Position numbers and translations under genes: made by a program. A DNA stretch of 64,000 nt, from contig JAFGDK010000012.1 in assembly GCA_016932165.1 (NCBI GenBank), forward strand, positions 1 to 64,000, given 5' to 3'. Source of the stretch: Anaerolineales bacterium (lineage in GTDB: Bacteria; Chloroflexota; Anaerolineae; Anaerolineales; UBA11579). The notes below the pieces were generated by a model. The model was given only the letters and a program-made list of their open reading frames with translations, had not been told where the DNA came from and did not search any database. This document shows positions 9,638 to 19,979 of this stretch, piece by piece; position 1 is the first letter of the stretch; every line of letters begins with the position of its first letter.

Positions 9638-11358
9638 GCGAGAAAACATCTACTTCCTTCTGGCAAAGATTCCAGAATCTTGGATCTGGCTCACTCCCTG
9701 AACTAAGGGAGCGAATGCTTTCAAACCTCAGCTGGTTCTTTGTGGTTGCAGGCCTGGGACTGCTGGCAGTAAGTGCACCTGAAGATATCTCCAAGGGAAC
9801 CTATGGGATCCTGATCTTCGATGGCATCACCTTTGGGATTCTGCTGCTCCTGACAATTTTCCGCGATCGAATACCTTACATTTATCGCGCCTTAGGACTA
9901 ATCAGTGTGGCCTTTGCCCAGGGTGTATCCACATTCCAGGGCAGCGGGATAGTTGGAGACAGCCGGGTATGGTTTATGTTTGTGAATGTGTTTGCCACTA
10001 TCCTGATAGGTTTCCGTGCCGGGTTAATCGCCAATGGACTCTCCCTGATTGCACATATTGCAGCAGCCTATCTCACCGTCAATCAGTACATCATCCCGAA
10101 AGAAACTGCGACCATTTTATACAATACCAACGCCGACAGCTGGAGCTCTCTGATCCCAAACTTTACTCTTATCAGTTTGGTGATTACGTTAACAATTGCA
10201 ATCATCATCCGCGGGATGGAACAAAGCCGTGACAGTCTGGAAGAAACCTACTCAGAGACCCAGAATCTGACTAACCAACTCTCCAAAGAACAAGAACTGC
10301 TCAAGCGACAGACAACCGCCCTTGAAAAAAGAACCCGATACATCGAGGCTGCTGCGGATGTCGGGAAAGCTGCCACTTCGGTCTATAACATTGATGAAAT
10401 GCTTGATCTGGTGGTGAACATGATCAGCGAGCGATTTGGTTTTTACCAGGCAGGCATCTTCCTGATCGATGACCGCGGCGAATACGCAGTGATGGAAGCT
10501 GCCAGCAGCGACGGAGGGAAACGCATGTTGGCCCGCAGCCACAAATTGAGAGTCGGAGAAGAAGGTATGGTTGGTTATGTCACCAGCCAGGGGAAGGTTC
10601 GGATTGCCCTGGATGTCGGCGAGGAAGCCACCCACTTCAGCACACCAGAGCTGCCGCTGACCCGGTCTGAGATGACCCTGCCGCTCATTTGGGGCGGGCG
10701 GATTTTCGGGGCGCTGGATGTACAAAGCACAGAAGAAAATGCCTTTTCAGAAGAGGATATCTCCTCTCTGACCGTACTGGCCGATCAGGTTTCGATGGCG
10801 ATCAACAATGCCAAGTTGTTTGAAGAGCTGCAAACCAGCCTGGCAGCAGAACGGCAAGCCTTCGGCGAAATCAGCCGCCAGGCGTGGCACAATCTGATCC
10901 GCCGGTCTGGCAGCTGGGGCTACCGCTTCAGCAACAACCGCACTACAGCCACAGAAACCGCATGGCCAGATGAAATGGTAAAAGCGTTGGAAGCCAAACA
11001 GGTAATCAATACATTCGCTGAAAACGGCAGCCTTTCTGTCCCGATCATGATCAGCGATGCGCCTGTCGGCGTTATCCGGGTGCAGAAACCCACCACTGGC
11101 GTGGATTGGACTGATGATGAGAAAGAATTGATCCAAACGCTTACCGACAGGCTGAGCCAAGCTCTGGAAAGCGCCCGAGTTTACCAGGCCTCTCAGATGC
11201 AGGCGATGCAAGAACAACTGACAACCGAAATTTCAGGCCAGCTGCGCCGAACGCTGGATATTGATACTGTATTGAAGACAGCCGCCAAAGAATTGGGCAA
11301 CGCCTTCAAGGCAAAAGAAGTTGTGATACGGATGGCACCAGATGAATCAAGAAATTAA
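9634..11358 (+). CDS. 6TM membrane sensor with GAF domain and tail
   Basis: A 574-residue paralogue of the protein encoded at 5064-6740. About six membrane helices (25-195) are followed by a charged coiled coil and a GAF domain at about 235-395 (FGFYQAGIFLID, LPLTRSEMTLPL). The Trp linker (SRQAWHNLIRR) and shortened GAF-like domain occupy about 405-510, and the shared tail starts near 515 (LDIDTVLKTAAKELG). No kinase or other output is present. The start overlaps the preceding stop by 4 bases (ATGA), indicating translational coupling. The likely role is an additional input channel with a distinct membrane sensing part. Confidence 0.83.
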   Translation: MSEKTSTSFWQRFQNLGSGSLPELRERMLSNLSWFFVVAGLGLLAVSAPEDISKGTYGILIFDGITFGILLLLTIFRDRIPYIYRALGLISVAFAQGVSTFQGSGIVGDSRVWFMFVNVFATILIGFRAGLIANGLSLIAHIAAAYLTVNQYIIPKETATILYNTNADSWSSLIPNFTLISLVITLTIAIIIRGMEQSRDSLEETYSETQNLTNQLSKEQELLKRQTTALEKRTRYIEAAADVGKAATSVYNIDEMLDLVVNMISERFGFYQAGIFLIDDRGEYAVMEAASSDGGKRMLARSHKLRVGEEGMVGYVTSQGKVRIALDVGEEATHFSTPELPLTRSEMTLPLIWGGRIFGALDVQSTEENAFSEEDISSLTVLADQVSMAINNAKLFEELQTSLAAERQAFGEISRQAWHNLIRRSGSWGYRFSNNRTTATETAWPDEMVKALEAKQVINTFAENGSLSVPIMISDAPVGVIRVQKPTTGVDWTDDEKELIQTLTDRLSQALESARVYQASQMQAMQEQLTTEISGQLRRTLDIDTVLKTAAKELGNAFKAKEVVIRMAPDESRN

Positions 11359-13120
11359 TCAAACCTCCCCGCCCCAACCATCACAAATGGAAACCGGCAC
11401 CGATGATCTGCTTAGAAAGATCATAGATTACTTCAAAGCGCCGGTATTTGAAGATGATTCTGAGAAAACCAGGAAATCAAGCATCCTGAATTCTTTGTTG
11501 CTGACGTTGTTCCTGGTGATCAATATTTATATAATTTTGATCTTCTTCACAATTGAAAACCCGATTAGAAGTTTAATTATCGTAAGCCTGATCCAGTTAC
11601 TCATCGTTGGCAATTTTATCGCTATCAGACGCGGCGCAGTTGAAACTGCCACGATTGTTTTTGTGGTTTCTATGTGGCTGCTCATTATGGCAGCAGGAGT
11701 CATGTTTGGTCAGGCAGCATATAACCCCATTCTCCCAATCCTCCTTCTGGTGTTATCTGTTGCAGGGACGATATTGGATTCTCGAGTCTCTATTTCTATC
11801 GGAATCCTCTCGCTGGTCTATCTGGTTGGATTTTACATTGTTGGACAGCAGGTTGAACTACCCCAAATATTGGAGAATTCTGAAGTTGTATCCGTTAGCC
11901 GTCTGGCGATGGGAATCATCTTTGCCACTTTCCTGACGGCAGTATCTTATGGGGCAAACAGGCGATCGATTCGCCAAATAGAGGAAGCGGATGATGCACT
12001 GCGTGAGTCGAACAAAGAACTTCAAGAAATCCGTTCTTACCTTGAGGAAGAAGTTGCAGAGAACACCAAACAACTTGAACGCCGCTCCCGCTATCTGGAA
12101 GCCGGGGCAAAGGTTGCCGGTGCAACCATATCCACCCAGAACCTGGAAACAATGCTCGAAGCGGTGGTCAACGAGGTTGGCAGTCAATTTGGCTTCTACC
12201 ATGTAGGTATCTTCATGCTTGATGAAGAAAAGAAATGGGCAGTCTTAAGATCCGCTTCCAGCGAAGGCGGCAAACGAATGATTGCCCGCAACCACCGTCT
12301 GGCAGTTGGCCGTCAGGGCATTGTCGGTTTTGTCACCAGTCTTGGTCAGGGCCGCATTTCCCAGGATATTGGTGACGACAGGGTGCACACTCCGGCAGAA
12401 GAACTGCCCGAAACCCGCTCTGAGATGGCTCTGCCGCTAACTGTGCGCGGCGAAATCATCGGTGCGATTGATATTCAGGATACCAAACCAGAAGCATTCA
12501 CCGAGGATGACATCACTGTGCTGCAAACCATGGCAGACCAGATTGCCCTGGCAATTGAAAATATCCGCCTGTTTAGCCAAACACAGGAAACCCTGGAAGA
12601 AGTGCAGCGCTTGTACGGAGAATACAGCCAACAGGCTTGGCATGAAGCCCACCAGCGGAATTTACTCTCCTCCTACCGCTACTTCAGCGGCAACGTGACC
12701 AGACTGGACAAGAGTGATCCGTTAAGGGTGTCTGAGGACACAGTATCGATCCCGGTGGAAGTGCGTGGTGTGCATCTGGGTGAAATTAAAATCTCAAAAG
12801 GCGAAGAGAATGCCCAATGGACGGATGAGGAATTAAAGTTGCTCAACTCTCTGTCTGAACAATTGGGCATTGCCCTGGACAGTGCCCGTTTGTTCAACGA
12901 GTCGCAGCTGCGTGCCACCACCGAGCACACCATCAGCGCAATCAACTCTCAGCTATGGGAAACAATGGATATCAACTCGATTTTGCGCACCACAGCACAG
13001 AATTTACGGGAATCGCTGGCACTGCCAGAATTGACCATCCGGATGGCGTCTCCCGAGGTGGAGTTGGAGGCCTCATCCAACGGCAATCCTGATCAAGCTC
13101 AATCAGAGGTAAACCACTGA
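11342..13120 (+). CDS. Membrane sensor with GAF domain and tail
   Basis: A 592-residue protein. The ATG at 11342 lies 17 bases inside the preceding gene and has no clear Shine-Dalgarno site, so translation probably depends on ribosomes finishing the upstream gene. The next in-frame ATG at 11387 also lacks a site. About five or six hydrophobic helices at 45-200 precede a strongly charged coiled coil (205-250). A GAF domain at about 250-405 (FGFYHVGIFM, LPETRSEMALPL), Trp linker (SQQAWHEAHQ), shortened GAF-like domain at about 415-520 and the common tail (MDINSILRTTAQNL) complete it. There is no catalytic output. It belongs to the same paralogous set as its neighbours. Confidence 0.8.
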   Translation: MNQEINQTSPPQPSQMETGTDDLLRKIIDYFKAPVFEDDSEKTRKSSILNSLLLTLFLVINIYIILIFFTIENPIRSLIIVSLIQLLIVGNFIAIRRGAVETATIVFVVSMWLLIMAAGVMFGQAAYNPILPILLLVLSVAGTILDSRVSISIGILSLVYLVGFYIVGQQVELPQILENSEVVSVSRLAMGIIFATFLTAVSYGANRRSIRQIEEADDALRESNKELQEIRSYLEEEVAENTKQLERRSRYLEAGAKVAGATISTQNLETMLEAVVNEVGSQFGFYHVGIFMLDEEKKWAVLRSASSEGGKRMIARNHRLAVGRQGIVGFVTSLGQGRISQDIGDDRVHTPAEELPETRSEMALPLTVRGEIIGAIDIQDTKPEAFTEDDITVLQTMADQIALAIENIRLFSQTQETLEEVQRLYGEYSQQAWHEAHQRNLLSSYRYFSGNVTRLDKSDPLRVSEDTVSIPVEVRGVHLGEIKISKGEENAQWTDEELKLLNSLSEQLGIALDSARLFNESQLRATTEHTISAINSQLWETMDINSILRTTAQNLRESLALPELTIRMASPEVELEASSNGNPDQAQSEVNH

Positions 13121-13127
13121 GGTTCTT

Positions 13128-15923
13128 ATGACCGAAGAGATCATTCAAACCCAAGAGTTGGACGAGAAAGCTGCCGAGGAAGCCAAAGCGCAGTTCCGGA
13201 AGGATAATTCGATCCGGCGCGCCTATGGAATCGGGATCATCTTCCTTGTGGTCAGCATTGCCAGCGATATTCTCAACTTGTTTGAATATCGGGTCTGGCA
13301 AATACCAGCTGAATCGCTCGGTGATTTAGCCAGCCTAGTGGTATTGATATTCAGTTACACAGAATATCGAAAAGGTAAATTCATAAAAGCCGAGCGGTAC
13401 CTCCCGGTGGTCATTATGCTGACCTACACAACTGGCGAGTTATTCCTCTCTGGCAGCTTGGTCTACAACCTAATCAGCGGCTTACTGCTTTTGGGTGTCG
13501 CATATTTTATTTTCGAACCAAAGGATGGCCGCCGCTGGGTGGTATTTTCAATCGCCCATGTGATTGGTGTTTTCATCTTTGGGGCAATATCAGTGTTCCC
13601 CAAGTACACGCTCGATCTTGGCACAACCAATGCCATCATCACAACCGGCATCACTATCCTTTTGCTCTGGCAGCTCACCCGCCGTTTCCAAATCAGGTCT
13701 ATCCAGACCAGATTATTACTGATTCTTCTAGGCGTATCCATGATACCCATCGTAATCGTTGGGATCGTCTCAACCCTGATCGATATCCAGCGTGATACCG
13801 TTCAGGCAGAAACCACTCTTGAAACTGTTTCAAGAGTGAGTGCAAACCGGATAAATTCATGGATTGCTGGTGTTGAAACCGACATGGAAACCCTTCAACA
13901 GAATGAGCTTTTTGTTTCATATGTTGAGAACTATATCCAGGGGGTACCCACAGAGGCATTCAGAAGGACGATTTCAGACTATGTTCTTCTCAATTTACAG
14001 GTTCAGAAAAATTCTCCTCAAAATTATGAAACCTTATCCCTGCTGAGAGTGAATGGAGATGTACTTTTTTCCACCTCTGCTGAGATGATGGAAGTATCCT
14101 TCATGAACCTCCCTGGTTATAACCCCAGGGCTGAAACGCTTTACTTTTCTACTCCAGAAGTAGGAACTGAGTTACAAGAAACTGAATTATATGTTTTCTT
14201 CCCCCTCAAGAATGGCCAAAATGAAGTGATTGCCGTGATCCAGGGTAAGGTTAATTTAGATTCTCTTGTGGGCGGCTTTTCAGATACATATCTGCAATTA
14301 GGAGAGACTGGCGAAGCCTATCTTGTGAATACCCAAAACCAACTCTTGACTCCATTGCGAAATTCACCTGAGATTGAACTTGGTTCAGTTTTGGAGTTTG
14401 GCGCCCTCACTGCCTCACAGGAAGACGCTTCGGTGCTCACCTATGAGAATTATTACGGGGAAAATGTTTTGGGAATTCGTACACCGATTCCGGAATTAGA
14501 CTCGGCTTTGATCGTGGAACAAACCACCGCCGAGGCTTTCAACTTCCTTCGCCTCTCAGTGGTCTTAAATGTGGTCATCTCAGTACTTACCTTGATGATC
14601 TCAATTACTGCTGCGGTGATCAATTCCCGCAGCTTTACCACCCCGATCGAATCTCTCTCCGAAGCAGCCCGAAAGATTTTGCGAGGTGAAGAGGCAAGTA
14701 TTCCAGAATTTGACCGTGGAGACGAGATCGGTGAGCTTTCCTCAACCCTCAACCAGATGACAGACACCTTGCTTGCAACCACTACCAATCTGGAGCAGAC
14801 AGTGGCCGAACGTACGGCTGTACTTGAAAGGCGCGCCAGCTACCTGGAGACAACCTCTCTGATCAGTCGGGCGACCACCGGCATCTACGACCTGAATGCC
14901 CTGCTGAACAATGTAACCCAATTGATCAGCGAAAATTTCGGTTACTACCATGTGGGAATTTTCCTCAACGATGAAGAAGAAAAATATACAATTCTTAGAT
15001 CTACCAATAGTGAGGGCGGGTGGAAAATGCTGGCCCGTAATCATAAATTGGAGATCGGCACTCAGGGGATTGTGGGATATGTTTCCAGCACCGGCAAGCC
15101 CAGAGTCCAGCAGCAAGTGAGCGGGGAAGATAGTGTTTACTTCGATAATCCCGACCTTCCGGAAACACGGTCTGAGATGGCCTTGCCGTTGAAAGTGGGG
15201 GATCAAATTTTTGGCGCGCTAGATGTGCAGAGCAAAGAGGAACAAGCCTTCTCAGAAGAAGATGTTTCAGTACTCCAGGTGCTTGCAGATACAGTTGCGG
15301 TTTCAATCCTCAACACCCGGCTGGTCGAGCAGCTTCGGGAGAATTTGGAGGCAGAACGCCGGCTTTATGGAGAAATCTCCAGAGAGACCTGGGCAGCCCT
15401 GCTCCGCCGCAGCCAACAGGGTTACAGCGTCAGAAGTGATAAATCCGGCACCCAATTGGTGACCTCCCCCGCCACCGAGACCGGGAAGCTGGCTATGAAA
15501 GAAAAAATGCCGATCATTGGCAGCCTGAATGAAGAGATAAATGCATACCCGGCGGCCTTGCCTGTCACCGTGCGTGGTGGGGTCACAATTGGTGTGATTG
15601 AAACCCACAAACCTGAAAAAGACGGCCCCTGGACACAGGAGGAAGTCTCAATATTAGAAACTGTGGCTTCAGAAATGGGGCTTGCATTGGACAATGCCCG
15701 TCTGTTTGAAGAAACCCAACGCCGAGCTTATCGTGACAGGATTGCCGCGGAGCTTTCCACAAAGATCTGGGCTTCTTCAGACATGGAAAACATTCTCCAG
15801 ACCACTGTCCGCGAGTTGGGCAGCGCTTTGAATGTCTCCCAGGGCCAGATCAGACTATCACTAACAGAAGAAGCTACAGCAGAGATGATAGAAAATTTAG
15901 TTGATGGAGCAAATCAATCATGA
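13128..15923 (+). CDS. Membrane sensor: 6TM, dCache-HAMP, GAF and tail
   Basis: A 931-residue protein built like the one at 6758-9637. About six helices at 25-185 are followed by a helix at about 190-215, an extracytoplasmic dCache-like domain, a helix at about 475-500 and HAMP to about 555. The GAF domain at about 560-720 has the family segments FGYYHVGIFL and LPETRSEMALPL. The Trp linker (SRETWAALLRR), a shortened GAF-like domain at about 735-860 and the tail (SSDMENILQTTVRELG) follow. No kinase domain is visible. The ATG lies 7 bases after the preceding stop with a GAGG site within the previous codons. It overlaps the next gene by 4 bases. Confidence 0.82.
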   Translation: MTEEIIQTQELDEKAAEEAKAQFRKDNSIRRAYGIGIIFLVVSIASDILNLFEYRVWQIPAESLGDLASLVVLIFSYTEYRKGKFIKAERYLPVVIMLTYTTGELFLSGSLVYNLISGLLLLGVAYFIFEPKDGRRWVVFSIAHVIGVFIFGAISVFPKYTLDLGTTNAIITTGITILLLWQLTRRFQIRSIQTRLLLILLGVSMIPIVIVGIVSTLIDIQRDTVQAETTLETVSRVSANRINSWIAGVETDMETLQQNELFVSYVENYIQGVPTEAFRRTISDYVLLNLQVQKNSPQNYETLSLLRVNGDVLFSTSAEMMEVSFMNLPGYNPRAETLYFSTPEVGTELQETELYVFFPLKNGQNEVIAVIQGKVNLDSLVGGFSDTYLQLGETGEAYLVNTQNQLLTPLRNSPEIELGSVLEFGALTASQEDASVLTYENYYGENVLGIRTPIPELDSALIVEQTTAEAFNFLRLSVVLNVVISVLTLMISITAAVINSRSFTTPIESLSEAARKILRGEEASIPEFDRGDEIGELSSTLNQMTDTLLATTTNLEQTVAERTAVLERRASYLETTSLISRATTGIYDLNALLNNVTQLISENFGYYHVGIFLNDEEEKYTILRSTNSEGGWKMLARNHKLEIGTQGIVGYVSSTGKPRVQQQVSGEDSVYFDNPDLPETRSEMALPLKVGDQIFGALDVQSKEEQAFSEEDVSVLQVLADTVAVSILNTRLVEQLRENLEAERRLYGEISRETWAALLRRSQQGYSVRSDKSGTQLVTSPATETGKLAMKEKMPIIGSLNEEINAYPAALPVTVRGGVTIGVIETHKPEKDGPWTQEEVSILETVASEMGLALDNARLFEETQRRAYRDRIAAELSTKIWASSDMENILQTTVRELGSALNVSQGQIRLSLTEEATAEMIENLVDGANQS

Positions 15924-18900
15924 TTTCAACCATTCTTACCAGTCTTCACATTTTTGTGGCCATTTCGCTAATCCCCATGGGTTTCCTGTTAATCGCAGGA
16001 TCACCCAAGAACCGATCGATCCTCAGTATTGGTTGGTTGGTAGTGGTTTTCGGGATCAGCAGCATCACCTATGGTTTAGCCCTGAATTCTGTCACCTCTT
16101 CAGCGGTAAGTATCTGGTTGATCGCATTGCTGATATTCAGCTATCCAGTTTCTCCGGCATCCTTGTTAATATCCATATACACTTTGCGGCCGAAACTCTT
16201 CTCTCGATGGTACATCAGTATTCCACTCTCGATATTTGTGACCGCTCCCGTGGTGCTTCTATTCCTGGATGCGGCTGGAATAACCAGCAGCATCTTTGAC
16301 CAGAATTTCGTGGTGACATTCGATGCTCTGCGCGACAATTACACTGGCGGTTATTTGGACCTGAACTTCATCCTCACACCCACCGGTGGGCTGATCTTGA
16401 GGGATCTACTGATTGTATTTTATCCACTGAACATCATCTTCACGACTATCGTCGCAATCAGAGACTGGAAAACAGATCGATTCACTGGGACAGGTGCTCT
16501 GGCAATTGCCATTGCTGTAACTTTGAGTTCAATCGTCTCTACTGTACTAAGAGAATCGCTCCCCGTTACCTTATCTGCGCTGATCTCAAACGTTATTATT
16601 GCTGTGGGTTACTTGGGTTTAGGGATCAACTTACTATCGAAAGAAAAAGGCACACAAAACTCCTGGATTCAGAACATACTTGGGGATCTACGTATGTTCA
16701 ACAAGATGCTTCTCAGCTTCAGTATTGTGCTGATCCCAGCCATTGCGTTCCTCAGTTTCTCAACGTTTAGCTTCTTCCAGACAAGCTTGATCACTGCGGC
16801 TGAAGAAAATCTCACCACGATGGTAAACCGTGAGTCGGGACTAATCGGGGAAGAGCTATCGGCACTTCTAATTCAGGCAAAAGACCTGTCTGCCGCTAAC
16901 CGTGTCTCTCAGGCCTTGAATGAAAGAGCCAGATATTATGATGGCTTATCACAGGATGAGATCGAATCTGCGATCCGCACATTTGAGGAACAGTGGACAG
17001 ATAATGAAGAGGTGCTTACATCCGTAACCCTGGATCCAGCGAAATCTGTTGAGCTGCGGAATATGCAGGCACAGAATCCATCCATCCTTCAAATGATTCT
17101 GGTAGACCCTCACGGCGGTCTTGTAACGGCGATATCGAGGCCAGAAAGATTCAGCTACGGGTTTGAGGATTGGTTCGTTGCCCTGGATCAGGAGAATGAA
17201 GTGCAGGTTTACGCCAGTCCTACGGAGTGGTCAGACGAACGAAACACTTATACAACCAGCTTTGCAGTACCTTTGGTGAATACAAATGGGAGTTTTTCCG
17301 GGGCAATTCTGTTGGAATATGATTTAAACCCGGTACTCAGCGGTCTCAATCTTCCAAACACACACCAGGTCCAGTACGGGATCGTCACAACTCGAGGAGA
17401 ACTGTTTCTGTCAAGCGGAAACCCAGAAGACCAGATTAACCTCCCTAGCCTGGCACTAACCCCCCCTGCACCGGATAAATCCTGGCGCACCTTCGAGTTG
17501 CTGGGTGAAGGGCACCTGGTACAGACTTCTCAGATAACCAATGCCGCCATTGGGCTGACAACCCCCTGGTCAGTAGTCGCTTTTCAACCAGTTAGACAAG
17601 CCATTGCTCCTCTAAGTTTTGTACAGACGACCACATTGGTGGTTGCGTTGATGCTAATTTTAACCAATGCTGGTATGGCAATCCTGTTTACGCAGAGCAT
17701 TACAGACCCGCTGGAGAAGCTTCGAAATGCTGCCCAACAGATCCAGAGTGGGGTGCGCGGCGCGGTTGCCCAAATTTCCACCAGGGATGAATTCGGCACT
17801 TTGGCTGCCACATTCAACCAGATGTCTGAAGAATTAAATCAGGTGATGACCGGGTTGGAAGATACGATTGAAAAACGCACAAAAGACCTTCAACAGCGTG
17901 CCACCCAGTTAGAGGCATCGGCTGTGGTTGCCCGTGATGCTGCGGAGGTGCGGGACCTTTCAACTCTGCTTGAAACCACCGTGCAGCTTGTTCCGGAGAA
18001 ATTTGGTTACTACCACTGCGGTATCTTCCTGCTGGATGAAGCTGGAAAATTCGCTGTGCTCCAGGCAGCCAATTCAGAAGGCGGCAAGAAGATGCTGGAA
18101 CGCGGCCACAGACTGCAGGTTGGTCGTGTGGGCGTGGTGGGCTACTGTGCAGGCACAGGAAATCCAAGGATTGCACAGGATGTTGGTGCGGACGTGAATT
18201 ACTATGCCAACCCGGACATGCCTGACACAAGATCGGAGATGGCCCTCCCCCTGGTAGTCCGTGGACAGCGAATCGGTGTCCTCGACATACAATCGACAAA
18301 ACCAAATGCCTTTAGAGAGGCTGATATTGAGATATTGCAGGTGCTGGCCGACCAGCTAGCCCTGGCAATTGACAACACCCGCCTGCTGGAAGCCAGTCAG
18401 AAAGCGCTGGATGAGCTCCAGGTACTTTACGGCCGGCAAGCATCACGTGCCTGGCAAGACAAGCTGGCCAATGAGCAAATTACCTATGCCTACGACTCCA
18501 CCGGGCTGACTCGATCTGGAGCGGTGCGAACCAAGGCCGACGGCACCTCAACAGCCCAGATCAGCCGCCCGATCTCCTTCCGCGGCCAGGTGATCGGTGA
18601 ACTGGATTTCCTCCGGGACGCTGAGGATGGCAAATGGACAGATGAGGAAGCGAAATTAATCGAGGAAATTTTGGAACAGACCGCCTTAGCACTGGAAAAC
18701 GCCCGTCTGGTACAGCAAATCCGTCTGCGCTCTGACCAGATCAGGCTGCTGCAAGAGATTACCGCCATGGCAGCCTCAATTTTAGATGAGGGAGAACTCC
18801 TTGAGCAGGTGGCTGACAAATTACGCACCAGCCTGCAATTGCAGCATTGTGGCGTTGTTATCCGTGAAAAAGATCCAGATCTATTCCGGCTGGCAGCCTC

Positions 18901-19951
18901 ATCAACCCCGGAAGAATCTGACATCTTGGTTGGCAATCTGGTGAATATCAATGAAGATCAGGTCTCCAGAATGGTAGTAGATCAAAACGAAAACCTGGTG
19001 ATCAAAAATGCCTCAACTGATCCCAACTGCCAGGTGTTTGTGCAAACATTTTGCACTCGAAAGAAAGCTGCTCTGATCTTACTGCCCCTGCTCATCCGTG
19101 ATGAGGTGGCGGGGTATATCTTCCTCGAAGACGAGGATCAGAACAGAGTGCTGGATGAGGAGGAAAATGAGCTCTTCAACCAGATCCATGTCCAGGTTTC
19201 AACTGCCATGGAAAGTGCTCGCTTGTTTTCTGCGGAACAGCAAGGACGGATGTCTGCGGCAGCGCTTTTGGAGATCACCCAGATCGCGTCCGCATCGTTG
19301 GATATCAATCAGGTGCTGAACCAGGCAACCTCCCGTTCTGTGCAGGCCATCCGCGCCCACCGCTGCTCGATCCTGGTGCTGGATGAACATGAAAAGCTCA
19401 ATCCACTGGTCAGCGTTGATGCGAAGGGGGTCGCGATGGAAGGTGAGGAGTGGGAACAGTTCCGCAACAGGATTAAGGAAACTTATCAGCGCACGCCGAT
19501 CCGCACCCTGGCAGCCAATATGCGCCAGCCTCAGATCATCAACGATCTTGAACACTATGATAACCTGCCGATAGATTGGGCGGCTGAATTCAATGTCAAG
19601 CGCATGATGTCGATCCCATTGATCTCTCAGAACAAAGTGATCGGCACCATGCTTTACACCTTACAGGATGAACAAAGTTCCTTCCAAGAAGATCAGATCG
19701 ATCTGGCCCAAACGATTGCTGGTCAGATCGCTACCACAATCGAAAACGCCAAGCTATTCACACAGGCTGTCACCCGGGCGGAACGTGAACGCCAGATTAC
19801 CGAGATCACTGCCAAGATTCGCTCCAGCAACGATCCGCAGGTGATCATGGATACGGCCATTTCCGAGTTGAGAGCTGCCTTGGCTGAATCGACGATCAAA
19901 GCAAAACAGGCATCCCAACACCGGGATACCGCCAAGACCAATGGCAACTAG
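15920..19951 (+). CDS. 7TM-dCache-HAMP sensor with three full GAF domains and tail
   Basis: The largest protein of the window, 1343 residues. It has about seven hydrophobic helices in the first 240 residues (7TM-type intracellular/ligand sensor region), another helix at about 261-285, a dCache-like domain to about 555, a helix at about 565-590 and HAMP to about 640. GAF domains sit at about 650-810, 940-1100 and 1115-1280, with a shortened GAF-like domain at about 825-930 after a Trp linker (ASRAWQDKLA). The common tail follows (SSNDPQVIMDTAISEL). No catalytic output domain is present. Start and preceding stop overlap as ATGA. Two additional GAF modules suggest it integrates more cytoplasmic signals than its paralogues. 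Confidence 0.83.
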   Translation: MISTILTSLHIFVAISLIPMGFLLIAGSPKNRSILSIGWLVVVFGISSITYGLALNSVTSSAVSIWLIALLIFSYPVSPASLLISIYTLRPKLFSRWYISIPLSIFVTAPVVLLFLDAAGITSSIFDQNFVVTFDALRDNYTGGYLDLNFILTPTGGLILRDLLIVFYPLNIIFTTIVAIRDWKTDRFTGTGALAIAIAVTLSSIVSTVLRESLPVTLSALISNVIIAVGYLGLGINLLSKEKGTQNSWIQNILGDLRMFNKMLLSFSIVLIPAIAFLSFSTFSFFQTSLITAAEENLTTMVNRESGLIGEELSALLIQAKDLSAANRVSQALNERARYYDGLSQDEIESAIRTFEEQWTDNEEVLTSVTLDPAKSVELRNMQAQNPSILQMILVDPHGGLVTAISRPERFSYGFEDWFVALDQENEVQVYASPTEWSDERNTYTTSFAVPLVNTNGSFSGAILLEYDLNPVLSGLNLPNTHQVQYGIVTTRGELFLSSGNPEDQINLPSLALTPPAPDKSWRTFELLGEGHLVQTSQITNAAIGLTTPWSVVAFQPVRQAIAPLSFVQTTTLVVALMLILTNAGMAILFTQSITDPLEKLRNAAQQIQSGVRGAVAQISTRDEFGTLAATFNQMSEELNQVMTGLEDTIEKRTKDLQQRATQLEASAVVARDAAEVRDLSTLLETTVQLVPEKFGYYHCGIFLLDEAGKFAVLQAANSEGGKKMLERGHRLQVGRVGVVGYCAGTGNPRIAQDVGADVNYYANPDMPDTRSEMALPLVVRGQRIGVLDIQSTKPNAFREADIEILQVLADQLALAIDNTRLLEASQKALDELQVLYGRQASRAWQDKLANEQITYAYDSTGLTRSGAVRTKADGTSTAQISRPISFRGQVIGELDFLRDAEDGKWTDEEAKLIEEILEQTALALENARLVQQIRLRSDQIRLLQEITAMAASILDEGELLEQVADKLRTSLQLQHCGVVIREKDPDLFRLAASSTPEESDILVGNLVNINEDQVSRMVVDQNENLVIKNASTDPNCQVFVQTFCTRKKAALILLPLLIRDEVAGYIFLEDEDQNRVLDEEENELFNQIHVQVSTAMESARLFSAEQQGRMSAAALLEITQIASASLDINQVLNQATSRSVQAIRAHRCSILVLDEHEKLNPLVSVDAKGVAMEGEEWEQFRNRIKETYQRTPIRTLAANMRQPQIINDLEHYDNLPIDWAAEFNVKRMMSIPLISQNKVIGTMLYTLQDEQSSFQEDQIDLAQTIAGQIATTIENAKLFTQAVTRAERERQITEITAKIRSSNDPQVIMDTAISELRAALAESTIKAKQASQHRDTAKTNGN

Positions 19952-19979
19952 AGTGGAACCAAGAAAAAAGGAAACCGCC